Shown piece after piece: positions 1 to 11,712 of a stretch of 64,000 nucleotides of DNA (within the stretch, counting starts at the first letter, position 1; each line of letters begins with the position of its first letter). Location: NCBI GenBank assembly GCA_013397845.1, contig VZTG01004619.1:744001-808000 (forward strand), written 5' to 3'. The position numbers and the translations under genes were made by a program. The notes beneath the pieces are model-generated. The model made no database searches. It was given only the letters and a program-made list of their open reading frames with translations, and was not told the origin of the DNA. This DNA comes from Melanocharis versteri (taxonomy: Eukaryota; Chordata; Aves; Passeriformes; Melanocharitidae).

Positions 1-1480
1 AAAATTAACTGCAATCAATACACATCAGGGCATTGTGCAAATATCTAATGCTTTCCTGCCAATGGGGAACATATTTAGAGTTACACATAGAATTTTCTTA
101 AAGAATTTCTTTCCATTATAAGAATTTGAAATACAGTAGGAGGTTTTCTTGTGTAAGATGTCAACTTTATTTTTATGAATGTTAATTCTATTTCTAGGTA
201 AAGCGCACATCAGATAACTGATCTTAATATTTTTTGCCTGAATGGACATATTATTTGAGATATATATAACAGCAAAATGTGTGGATTAATTTTCTTTGGT
301 GTTCAACCAGCCCTTTCATATGACATTTAAATATAAATATAGGGGGAGGTTCTGCAACCCTTATTTGTGCCACGTAGCCTTTGCAGAATTGGTCTTTTGA
401 ATTTGCATTGTGTCTTTCTATGGTGTCCCAGTGACCTTATCTGAACACTAATTACAATACAATTTGAGCATGATTTCAACTAAATGAAGGCAAGGAACCT
501 ATTGCTGTTATAGCTCTCCAGTAAGCAGACAATGAATGAAAGTTCGCAGATTCTGGTCCTTTTAATAGATTTTAGAATTTGAATTAAAATTGTGAATCAA
601 AATGAGCTATCACATTAAATTAACCATTGTGTAGGCCTTATTGTCTCAGCAGGTTGGTTGTCAGCCTTTATTCTCTCCACACACTCCGCAAGATGTCTCA
701 CCTTGGGTTATTTTGCTTTGAAGGGTTCTGGTTACTGTATCATTATGGGTTAATTAAACACTATCTTTAGCCCCATAGATCACTTGAGGCAGCAGGAGCT
801 TGGCTGGATACAGTATGTTTAACATTTCAGGGAACACTTCAAGGACACTTTCAAAGGCAAACACACCAGTTATAAGAACACTAAATGCATGTGTCTGTTG
901 TAAAAACTATGCTTCCATGGGACTGATCCTTCCTGGCACTGAGTGACTGAAAATAAATTTTAGGATATTCAGGCAGGTCATAGTGTGTCTCTGCACAGAA
1001 GCGAAGAAGCAAACTACTGCTTCCCATGATAATTATCCCTGTAAGTATTGTCCAAGGGATCCACCATGTCTGTCAGCTTCTGTGAACTTCTCTAAACAAA
1101 GGGCTGCAGAAGAAGGCTGGATTCCAGACCTCCACATGTAACTTCAATGTTGGATAAATTACATGGCCAAATGCTGCTTGTCCCTTTCTAGAGTGTATAA
1201 TTATCAAGAAAAAACAACTTGTCTCTCTAGCCTCGAGCGTGTAGATCAGCAGAGCTGCAGGTTTTGTTGACCTGACCTTGGCTGGCACCTTGGCAGGCAC
1301 TAAATTCCATGACCAGGCCTGTGAGCAGAGGACACAGGGAGCAGCCACCACCCCACACTTCTGCATTGCACAGCACCTTGGCATGGGACTGCAGGGAGAA
1401 GGGACCTGCACACCAGGGACTGCTCATGGCCTGTACTTCCCAAAGAGACTATCAGTGGAGAAAAATCTCTGGAGGGAACA
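1..1480. other. Unassigned AT-rich non-coding DNA
   Basis: No gene or recognised repeat is visible. Open frames are short, overlap on both strands and show no familiar domain. The last part, about 1240-1480, is clearly richer in G and C than its surroundings and directly abuts the GAATA array. It could be part of an old insertion, but I could not assign it. Confidence 0.6.
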
Positions 1481-1580
1481 GAATAGAATAGAATAGAATA
1501 GAATAGAATAGAATAGAATAGAATAGAATAGAATAGAATAGAATAGAATAGAATAGAATAGAATAGAATAGAATAGAATA
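1481..1580. repeat. Perfect (GAATA)20 microsatellite
   Basis: Twenty uninterrupted copies of GAATA fill exactly 100 bases. Read on the minus strand the array is TATTC and translates as a meaningless YSILF repeat, which explains the open frame over it. An array this pure is normally young and length-variable between individuals. The left edge runs into GGGAACA and the right edge ends sharply at TCAAGG. Confidence 0.98.
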
Positions 1581-4500
1581 TCAAGGTCCTTCACTGGCCT
1601 ATGAATATCTTCACTAAAAAAGCTTGTCTGCGTCTTTCTGGAAGAGTATATACTTCATAAACTTTTCTTTTTCCTAGAGGAAACCACCAGAAAGTCTTTT
1701 TTCTTTTCAGATATAAAAATCAAATCTGTCAATCCACTAAATCTGTCTGTCCTATCACAGCTCCTCTCTTACACATTTACTGCTCTGATCAGCTCCTCTG
1801 AACAGCAGCCCTTCTGTGTGAAGATCAGGATGCTTGGTTTGAGAGAGAGGGGCAGTAAAAAAAGAAGTTCTTTGTTACTGCTGCCTTTTTTTTTATTTTA
1901 ATTGTGCAGTGACCGGAATAACATTCAGCCACATATCGAATGAAACATCCAGGAATACAAATTGTTTGCAAGTGAAATTTTTGAAGGAGGTCTCCACAGA
2001 GATTTGCCTATTTTTATAAGCAATGACTCCTCTAAGTCAGTGTCATCTCAACCATGGAATTTAAAATGAAAGTGAAGCTTCGTGGCTGTTTATACTGCTT
2101 AAATGTCACCTTTTATTCATCATGCTCATTTTACATCTCAACTCGTACTAGATCTTCTACACAAAGGGGAAAAAATTATAAAAGGAATGTTTGGAGTTAC
2201 ATATTAACATTACTTGGAGAATGAGTAAATATTTTTTGCCAGAGCATGTACTTGATCTTACTAGAATCTTATAGTAACAAAGTACTTCTATTCTGGGAAC
2301 TTCTTAAACATCCTTTATCCAGAAAAAAAGGTTAAATTACAGTGCGCTAAAGCTGCCTCTGAGGAGGTAAGATGAATGTACAGTCGCTTCAGGATTAATG
2401 TGGCTTTTAAAGCAAGCTACAGACCAAGAAATTATTAGCACACACTGAAGATTATATTCATAACCAAACAAGAGAGTAATAACATACAGAGTACAAAACA
2501 AAACAAAATCTCCGAAGAAAAAAAAAGGTTTCGTGTTTTAGTAAAATTTTCTGTGATGTTTTGAAGCATTGATCTCCATATTGTTAAACTTTTTCAGATC
2601 TCAATAATTTATACAGTCATGTTTAGGACCTCCCTGGTTTCCTGGGTCATCCATGTGCCAACAATATTGTAATGCAGTGGCCTTCTTCATACCAGCTGGG
2701 TTTTCTGCTGGACTGTAGAAGACCTCAAACTGTAGGCTTCGCTCCAGGTTAAACTTAGGAGTAGTTGTCTATTGACCTCACAAGAAATTTAAAATTCCTT
2801 GCCCTAGATGATGGCATAAAAATAAAATAACTGTTACAAAATATGATGCATTTTTTTTCTTAATAGTTATACTCTGTTGAGCATTTGAAGAAGAGCTAAC
2901 TTACAGGGGGGGTCCATAACACCTAAATATGAGATTTGTGCAGTGTAGACAACCAGGTGTGAGTCAGTCTCATCGCCCTTTGCATTCAGAGAAACAAAAC
3001 ATGCAAAATGAAATGTTACTGGGTGCCAATTTTAGGATGGATAAAAAGCATCTTAGAGGTCCTCCATGAACTATATTGGGAATCTACAACAGTTGTACAG
3101 ATATGACTTCCAACCCAAGAGTATCTGCAGTTAATCTAAAGAAATTTTTCTAAGCACTCTACAGTAAAACTAGAAAACATGTCTGCTGTCCTGTTATTTA
3201 TATCTGACTATGACACATAAAGGTTTTTTACAGTTTACAAAGGAAGATAGCTCAGCCAGTATCCACCTCTATCACCTATGACATTATAATTTCTTCAAAC
3301 ACCTTATTGACAATATTCAAATTAGTCATTTCAGATGAAACTAAATACAGGGGGAAATTCTATGGAACTGCTGGGGTTCTACTAAAATATTGTATAATAG
3401 AAAATATTTTCTGTTCTGATAGATAAGAATTTTGTCTGTACTTACACAAAAATAAGTAATTTTCTAATTTTTAATTAAATAATTCACTGATCACTTTTTT
3501 GTACAAGTTGGAACTCACTGGTCGTATTTTTCAATTATAAACTGGTTTATACAATCAGTCTGTAACAGTCAGCACTCAGAAGTCAAGAAAAATCAAACCT
3601 AGAGCTAAACAAATGGCCAAAATGTGCAATTATTCAAGGCCCAGGTCGCTAATGCTGCCGTAGAGTTAGGTCCTATTACACGGGTCGTTAATTGGCTAAG
3701 GAGCAGGGAACAGAATGGGAGTGAGCAAATGTTTTTCTCCATGGTTCACAATCCCATCTGAGCAAGGGTGTCGTGGATGTACTGATTGATCTAGGACATC
3801 TCACTGTAAGACTCCACGCATCTGAAGGGCTTTTCTTCCACCCACTGATTTCATTTCCCCCTACAGGAAGTTGGGTCAAGGCCAGCACAGCTCAGAAGTG
3901 CTCCACAGCTGGTATCTCTGCCTAGTACTGGTGACGTGATGGGATAGTACAGGGACAGATGGGTTATACCACCGCTGCAGGGCTGGTCATGCCATGCCTG
4001 ACCTGTCCTTGCTGCTGTGATGAATCCTCACTCTGCTTTTGTATGAATTCAGACACTTTCTGCTGGAGTGCTACCAAGCTGGTCTCAAGGTTGCACCCCA
4101 ATATGACCTTGTGTTCACAATATGGACCTATGAAAGGAGTGTTTGGGGTGCAGCAAAGGCCCAACAAACATTTTCAGAATGCATATATATCTATTGAAAA
4201 TGCCAACCAACTACAGTAGCATTAGCTAAGGTGAAAAATTAAGATTAATAATCATCTTGTGATTTTGGTAATGGAGATTGAAAGAGATTTCACTTGTGGG
4301 ACAGTAAATCCATGAGGAAATAGCTTCCAATTTCCTCAAAACCATATGGTCCTTACAGTTGTGTGAGAGGAGATACTGAGGCAGAGACTGTCTGATATAA
4401 CACCTCCAGTGGGCTTGGTGTGTAGAGCATGCCTGTATTATTTCTCAAATGAAGATTGCACCAAATTTTTCACACCCTCTGAAAGGGCTGATCTGCATTG

Positions 4501-5404
4501 TTAACAATTTTTTACATGGCAAGTCAGAATTTCTCAATCACAATTTCATTGCTGGACCTTCAGCCATTTGTCTTTACCTTGTTTTACTCAGGTAAGTTTA
4601 GTACCTGTTTCACAGTGCTTCTGCTGTCTTTGTTATACATACAAAACATTGTGCCCAATGTTGTGCACATCTCCTCTCCGTAGTGTGTGCTTCTGTGAGT
4701 TTCCTTGTAACCATGGCCCAGAAGATGAGAATTGGGTCAGATGTTTATTTGATAAAGTCTTTTCTCTCCAAGGTATTTAATTCAGTAATTTTATTGGCCC
4801 CTTCATGCTACACATTTATTAGGATTTTATTCCCCCCAAGAACACGGTCTGTCCGCTAAGCAGTGGTTTGTTGCTGTAGTAGATTATCAGACAAATATGC
4901 CTAAAGATTTCTGTTAAGAGTGCATATTCTGTATGGCAGTTCCATGCAGAGGCTTGCTAACAAGAATTAAGGAGAAAGCAAGGAGATTTTACTCAGCTAT
5001 ACGGGAGCAAATAAGTGGATTAATAGAAAAGAATTTCAACTGCTGGATTTCAACCCATCCTTTGCAGCTTGATAGGAGGGTTTAATAAAGAACCAAACAA
5101 TGTGGGGAACCCCGCACCCTACCTAGTATATTCTTTGGCCTGACTCATGACTCCAAGTGGAGCTTGGAGTTAATGGTTAATAGTTAATGGTTTTCAGAGT
5201 GTGCCAATGCTTAGCAGCTTACAGATATGGTGCTCTTTAACAACAAAGCTCTCCAGAATCTGAGCAAAATCACAGGCTCTAGTTGCTTCTCAGAGTCCTG
5301 ATCATAGGTCTTTTCTCTATATGTATCCCTCTCTTCATCTGTATCTCTGTGAATTTTTGTTTCAAAATTTTATATTATAGATTTACAACCTTGCAAGCTT
5401 AACC
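1581..5404. other. Unassigned non-coding DNA
   Basis: No gene is recognised. Most of the stretch is AT-rich with short poly-A and poly-T runs. The part at about 3640-4190 has a higher GC content, carries several CpGs and has short open frames on both strands. It may be an old transposable element or an exon-like relic, but no family was recognised. A splice-donor-like CAGGTAAGT lies near 4590 without a convincing exon beside it. Confidence 0.55.
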
Positions 5405-5690
5405 AACATGCCGCAGCAAGGGTTTCCATAGCTTGATTCCAAACTGTGCAAAGAGCTGCTTTTATTAATTTTAAACCTGCCACTTACTACCTTATTTGAT
5501 GATTCAAGTTCTTAAAGTGTAACAGACAACGAGCAGTCATTTTCCTGATATGTCATCTTGATTTTGTAGATCTCTGTCATACCCTCTGTTGAAGATCCCT
5601 TACCCAGGCTGAAGAGCCCAAGAGTACTTGACCATCCCTCGTATAGAAGCTGCTTCCCTTTGGTAATTTGAGAAGGAAATCCTTTCTTAA
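5405..5690 (-). mobile_element. Ancient CR1/L3-like LINE fragment (reverse orientation)
   Basis: Read on the plus strand, this segment follows the reverse complement of a LINE found widely in turtles, crocodilians and birds. The phrase order matches: a TTTTAAACCTGCCACTTACT block near 5470, then GATTTTGTAGATCTCTGTCATA near 5563-5582, then CCAGGCTGAAGAGCCCAAGAG near 5606, then a TATAGAAGCTGCTTCCCTTTGG block. The copy is strongly diverged and has no intact reading frame. The order of blocks, more than base identity, supports the call. The family name comes from memory; a related CR1 subfamily is possible. It would be a long-dead insertion with no coding capacity. Confidence 0.6.
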
Positions 5691-6454
5691 AACCACTCCT
5701 CAGCTTTATCAAATCCTTGGGAAAAAAAAAAATCACTTCGCTTTTTTTGAAAATTAGGTGGAGGAAAGGGAGAATAACCTTGTGGTGCTAATATACACAA
5801 AAGCATCATGGATTTCTATCCTTCCCTGTCCTCATCTTGACCCATGAGCCTTACATCATATTTTCTCTTTCCTGTCCAACTGAGAAGAGGAGGGAGAGAG
5901 CAGCTTTGGTGGGCACATGAAGTCCAACGAGAGTCAACACACCACACTACAACTCCTCTACTCTTGCAACACTTAACACTTGGATCTGAATAATTTAGGA
6001 CTGTCAGCAACCTTTGTCTCTGCACTCTTTACATTTTCCCAAATCCCTCACTAATTTGTTGAAGAGTGCAGTCCCTGCACAGCTTCTTTCGGTCATGCAA
6101 ACACAAAATTCAGCTTTTTTGTCCTCTTAAAACTTTCTTTACTGATTTAAAAATCATGTCTCTCTGCCTAGTGTCTCTGAATACCTTTGGTAAGGGATGC
6201 TGTTGACAAGAGTACTGGAAATCCACCTAAGCATCAGACAGATGCTATTGCATATGAAGCCTGTTATTAGGATTTAATAGATGTGTGGAACTACAAAAAA
6301 AGCCTATTCCAGATGATGCTGAGCTCACTGCTACTGCGCATATGGGTTAAGCAATCACATTACTCTGTGCCCCGAGAACACTTACTGTTTATTAGCACCT
6401 TGCAATTTTGTTTATGTTGAGGAAGACAAAACAGCTATTTCAATGAAGTAATTA

Positions 6455-6500
6455 CTAATACAGGTCCTGATCCTGAACAGATACTCACAAAAAAGTCTTA
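6455..6500. repeat. Possible tail of an ancient amniote interspersed repeat
   Basis: The words GGTCCTGATCCTG and ACTCAC occur in the order and spacing I remember from a very common reptile and bird repeat tail. Only about 45 bases are recognisable, so a chance resemblance cannot be excluded. Confidence 0.3.
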
Positions 6501-8330
6501 TTTTACTTTCTAGAGCATTCATAAATTACAGCAATTATATAAAATTCATGTGCATAAGAGTTTTACTAAAGCCTACCATAAATGAAATCAATCCCTTCTC
6601 TGAGTTTGCCCAGTAGGATTGGCAGAGCATTTTGCTTCCAAGGGTAAAAGATGAGGTTCCTGGTCCCAGGAACTGAAAGCAGGAATAGAAAGGGGAAAAC
6701 TCAAGGTTTTCAACATAGTGCTGCTGAGATCTTCATGCCTTCACATCCCTCAGCAACGACTTTTGAGTAAGGGGCTGACACATCTGCTAGGATAGGTCCT
6801 CATCATGCCACCCTGGCCTGTCCATACGATCTTTGGGTTATCTGGCTCCTCATCGCTGCCAGCTGGGAAGGAAGAGGGCGCTGGCCTCATGGCACCCACC
6901 AGGACATCTACCTGGCTGTGAAGTTCCTTTGTTTTCTTACAAGACTGAGGCTACATTTCAGGGGCAAGATAAAACACAGCGTAGTTCTGAGCATCTAACC
7001 CACTCCCCTCTGGAGTGCCAAAAATATTGAATGAATATGTTCCAGTACTATGGAATATCAGGGTTCTGCAGTTTGTACTCCTGTGACAGAAGAATGATTG
7101 TTTTGATCAACAAATTTTTTTTCAGATCTCATACTTACAAATTTCTTTGGTTTCACAAATGCAGAATGTACAAGACAGCAATCAGTAAACTTAACTGCAA
7201 TAAACAAAATAAATACAATATGAGCTTCCCTGCAAGTATTCTGGTTTTACAGTAGCAGAAAAAAGGTGCAGCATTTTATGGGGCTAGATTTAGAATACTA
7301 GAGCCAGAAAATCCTCATCTCTCTCCTTTTCCAATGTTATCTAATTCTGTGTCAACCATCACTGTGAGCTTTTGCCTACAGTCACTCTATCTTATCCAGT
7401 CGACCACAGGTATTCTGTTCTTTCACAGAAGAAAGATCTTCACAAGAAAAGAGAACATTCACTGTTGTGAATAAAATAAGAACAACTCTTCTCATCTATT
7501 TCAATATTCTCCCACTATTCAAAGAAACACTTAGGGTAACTAATGTGTGTATCCTTTTAGGTTTTGAGTGTTTTTATATTACTGTCCGTCCATAATGCAA
7601 GAGTGAAATATATTCTTTGGGGTTTTTTTTCTGTTTCATTGTAAAGAGAAATTGCTCATGGTTCAAACTGGGGTGCAGATAAGCTTGGATAAGGATTCCA
7701 ACCTCAGAGAAGTGAATTAGAACTTAAAATGAATTAGAGGTAAGATAACATGCTATTCTCACACTTTGGTTTAAAATGGTGAAAAAATCTCTTCTGATCT
7801 CTTTAGAGGTGTAACTTTGTCATTCACGTTTGGTTTCAGCACACTGTAACTGGATTATGAAATCACTCCTGACTGATACAGATTTAGAAAGAGGATCTAT
7901 TGCAGTTTGGTGGGGCTTGATTGACTTTTTGACAGCTCATGAATATGGATTAGCCCTAAACCCTCTAGAATCTTTGGAGTTAGGTGGATTTTTTGTCCGC
8001 CATGTTAAGCAAAAAATGAAGAGCCTTCATATGAGAAGCTAGGTATTAAACAGGTATTTGATGACAACCTCACAAGAAAAGGATAGAATCTAAAGAGGAA
8101 GGAAAAGGGTAGAAGAACATTTAGTGGGTAAATGCTAACTGGGTGGAATTTTAGAAGGAGAAGACATTATGAGATGAACAGAAGGTCTACAATCCTCTTG
8201 GTGCATGTTACCCAAAAAATTTGGAGTAACGCCCAGGAATCCTGAATCTTTTCCACTTTTTCATGAAAAAAATAAAAGGACCTGTAGAAGAAGACAATAT
8301 GTGATCAGGAAATTAAAACTGTATCAGAAC

Positions 8331-8358
8331 ATATACATATATATACACACACATATAA
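8331..8358. repeat. Short TA/CA dinucleotide tract
   Basis: Alternating ATATACATATATATACACAC is seen directly. It is a short, impure microsatellite with no sign of further function. Confidence 0.85.
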
Positions 8359-11300
8359 ATTTACAAAACATATTTATGGATTTTGCTTATATTTCATCTT
8401 TCTTGAGAGAAAATGAGGAAAGAAAAGAAAAATATAAGAAATTACTTTAAAAAGTTTCTGTTGTCTGAGATGAATACAAGAATAAGAGGATATCTGATTA
8501 TAATATCTTGAAGAAATATCTATTCAACATGGTCTTAAACTGTAGAAATTGTTTCTGCACAACATTGCTGAGGCCAAGGCCTTAGCACATCTCAAAAGAG
8601 ACTGTATTTTTCAATAGATTTTGGAAGTATACTCGAGCACTACAAGAATACACAAGAAATAAGTGAGTATTCCTCAAGAATACATATTTTGAGTGATAAC
8701 AAATTAAGACAATCTTAAAGGGAAAATGTCAAGAAACAAAATAACTTGGTTTGATTCTTAGTGTAAATTTTACCTTCTTTTTAATCTATGAAAGACATAA
8801 AAAATTTAATGTTTTTACTACTATGTCGTTGCATGTTTCTTATAATTGGCTATGACATATCATATCTACTTTGCTACTCTAAATCGTAGTTAATTTTGAA
8901 ATTTATATTCTAGCGGATGAATTGGTGATCTAGCCATTTTTAGTAGGTTTTAGTATCAAATGGTTTCTTATGCTGAGCATAATAAAACACATACCACAAG
9001 AAAATAACATTTTTGAATAATCAGAATGAGAGCTTTTTACTTATTTGTCAAAAGTAATCTATTTAAAACAAAATTTTAGCAACATTGATCTGTTAGTGTT
9101 AATGAACCAATAACTTCTATTTAGAGTATTTCTCTAGCTCAGCGTCAGTTGCCAAGTGACAAGTATAATATACTGAAACATTTTCTGCTATTGGCAAATC
9201 GGCACTGAAGATAAGTTTTGATTGGAAGTTGTTAATGAATGATAGGATTAGTAAAAATACACTTTCTCAATAAAATTATATAACATATACATGTAAATCA
9301 GGATAATTTTGTTGATTTTTTCCCAACACTTTTTGTTCTCTACAGAAGTTATTTGCTTTACGTGAACTGATAGCTACCAGAATACAAAATGCAGTATCTC
9401 AGTTAAAAAAATTAGTAGCACTATGCACATTTATTTGTGAAGACTTTCTTGTAACTGTCATTGCAATCTTCAGCTCAGAACATTTTTGTACAAATGAGGC
9501 ACAGCCAACATGTCAAAGGACGGATAACCAAATAAACATTTTTAATAAGTCTTCCAAATGTAACTTTGAATACTGACTATTTATTGAGAGGTTGGAGAAG
9601 AAAAAATGAAACCTGAAAAACATTAGAGAATTTTCACAGCAAAAGGGGTAACCATGGTAGCTATGGTGCTCACTAATTAAAATTATCTCATTTAAGTGGC
9701 AAAGCACTTAGTATAGGAATAGATATATGATGAAGTATAACAAGGAAATGTGTCCATATTGTTTAGCACAGGGTATCACAGTCATCTTTCATCAGAACAA
9801 GTGGGGATTGTTAGCTGTATGGTAATCTGGGAAAGAAAATTTCTGAAATTAGTACCAACTCTTGCTGTCTCAACTACCCTCATCTTCCCAAAAGAGATTA
9901 TGTAAGAAGTTCACACTTTCTGTTGTTTCTCTGCCTTTTGTCAGATCAAGATTTTAGTTGTTTCTCACAACTTTTAAATTAAAATAAAAATTACATATTA
10001 TCAAGGTGTTTATTTATGTAATAGCATCTGCTACAAATCATAAGAAGGCTGCAATTAGCAGACCACAACTTATTAATTCTAACATGTTGCCTGGTTAATG
10101 TCTGTCAGATTAGACTGAGAAAGCACATTTTATTTCTTACTCCAATGGCCTAATTATGGCTTATTAAAAACAATATTATTCTCAGTTCAATAAGGTACAA
10201 TCCACTTATAAGGATATTGAAAAGATATATGATATTATATACTAGCAATTAATTCTCTCATCCTCCACCACCCAAAATAAATAGTATAGAAATTCTCTCA
10301 CACCAGCATTTAATAATACAGATCCTCAGATGTGTATATCATCTCATCAGAGATTCATCCAGTTTTTACCTGCCAGGAATACATTCATTCTGTATTATCT
10401 GCTAGCATTAAGACAAGTAGAGATTCTTCTGATACGTATGAAAGCCATACTATTCACCTCTCCATTCCCTTCTTTCTTCTCAGTCCTTTAATTCTTTTTA
10501 ACCCACTTGCTGTCCAAAAGTCTTACTGGAGATTCAAGGTCATGTCTCAAATTTGTCGATAATCTGCATCGACTAGAGGACCCATACAACTATCGAAAAT
10601 ATCCCAAGCTTTTCCAGCAAATGCTACCTTCCATTTCCCACTGTAGTGTTTGAATCACCATTCTTTTTCTTCACCATGGGTTGCAGCAATGTCCTGTCTC
10701 TCCCTCCTGCTTTTCTATAATTACCTAAATATTTCCATGCAAGCTAAGCCATCACCATTTTGTAGCCCGCAAGCACAATGTTCAGGATTCTCTCTAACCA
10801 GAACAACAACCGAATTACAGGTAAGATCCTAGGCATCTTATTTATGTAACTGAGTTCTGGATTTATATTTAGAATTATTATTTCCAGAACCATATCAAAT
10901 TTTTTTTTCTAATTAATAAAAATATGGAGTCTACTTTTGTAGCTGAGTAACACCTAATCATTAAGGGTCTACATATAGCAACTACAAGGTCTAATGCTGT
11001 GTAACACCTTGTGAAAACTTGGGAGACACAAACCCACATTTGCACAAAAAGTTAAATAGAGGACCAGGAGTCTTGTACCTGATGCATTTGGCAGATACAG
11101 TTAACATTGCCTCAGTGTGTCCTCAGAGCCAAACAATGAGCACTCACAGCCCAAACAAGAGCAAAATGAAACCTAGTAGTGCTGTTTATCTCCCAAATAA
11201 TTCAGTGTAACTTTCAGCTTCAACACAAAGCACATCTTTGCTCTGTTCTGTCCCCAGCTTCAGGTGTGTGGGATTTAATAGCTGTATAGCTGCTAGGTGA

Positions 11301-11424
11301 GTCAGCTGAGCTTGATGCTCAAACACAAAACCTATTTTTGGACGGGGTTTTTTCATCACAACAGTGAGTTGAAGTAATTCATTGCATGATTGGCCTTTCA
11401 AAACATAAAGAGGGCTTGTAAGAA

Positions 11425-11712
11425 AAATGGGAACAAACTTTTAGCAGGGCCTGTTGTTACTGGACAAGGGATAATGGTTTTAAATTAAAAGAGAGTAGAT
11501 TTACATTAGATATAAGGAAGAAAATTTTTTGAAATGAGGGTGGTGAAACACTGGCCCAGGCTGCCCAAAGAAGTCGTGGATGTCCCATCCTTGGAAGCAT
11601 TCAAGATCAGGTTCAATGGGGCTCTGAACAATCTGATCTGGTTGAAGGCCCCTATTCACTGAAGGGAAGCTGGACTAGTTGACCTTCCAACCCAATCCAT
11701 TCCATAATTGCT
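11425..11712 (+). mobile_element. CR1 LINE 3' end (plus)
   Basis: This is a 5'-truncated CR1 retroposon. Recognisable blocks in order are TTAGCAGGGCCTG, GATATAAGGAAGAAAAT (with one change), GTGGTGAAACACTGG, CAGGCTGCCCAAAG, a TCCTTGGAAGCATTCAAG block, and CTTCCAACCCAATCCATTCC. CR1 normally carries the end of the reverse transcriptase ORF and a short 3' UTR here, and most genomic copies are truncated at the 5' end in this way. The terminal ATTCTATG repeats have decayed to CATAATTGCTAAATA. No intact frame remains. Divergence is moderate, so it is an old insertion. Confidence 0.93.

Larger units (their letters stand above)
5691..11424. other. Unassigned AT-rich non-coding DNA
   Basis: No gene is recognised. 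The longest open frames here are under about 85 codons and have no known motif. A moderately GC-rich patch lies at about 6640-6980. The block at about 10060-10200 is dense in TAAT-type motifs and might be a conserved non-coding element. A CAGGTAAG-like donor motif near 10818 ends a 60-codon open frame, but no acceptor or domain supports an exon. Confidence 0.55.

Noticed and set aside
1300..1584. Minus-strand 94-codon frame with a YSILF repeat
   Set aside because: It is only the translation of the GAATA microsatellite.
3806..3850. Resemblance to a reptile repeat containing GCATCTGAAG and ACCCAC words
   Set aside because: Only two short words match and the spacing is poor.
4585..4600. Splice-donor-like CAGGTAAGT
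   Set aside because: No coding exon, acceptor or homologue to go with it; such motifs occur by chance.
10810..10832. Donor-like CAGGTAAGATC at the end of a 60-codon frame
   Set aside because: No recognisable protein upstream and no acceptor that would define an exon.
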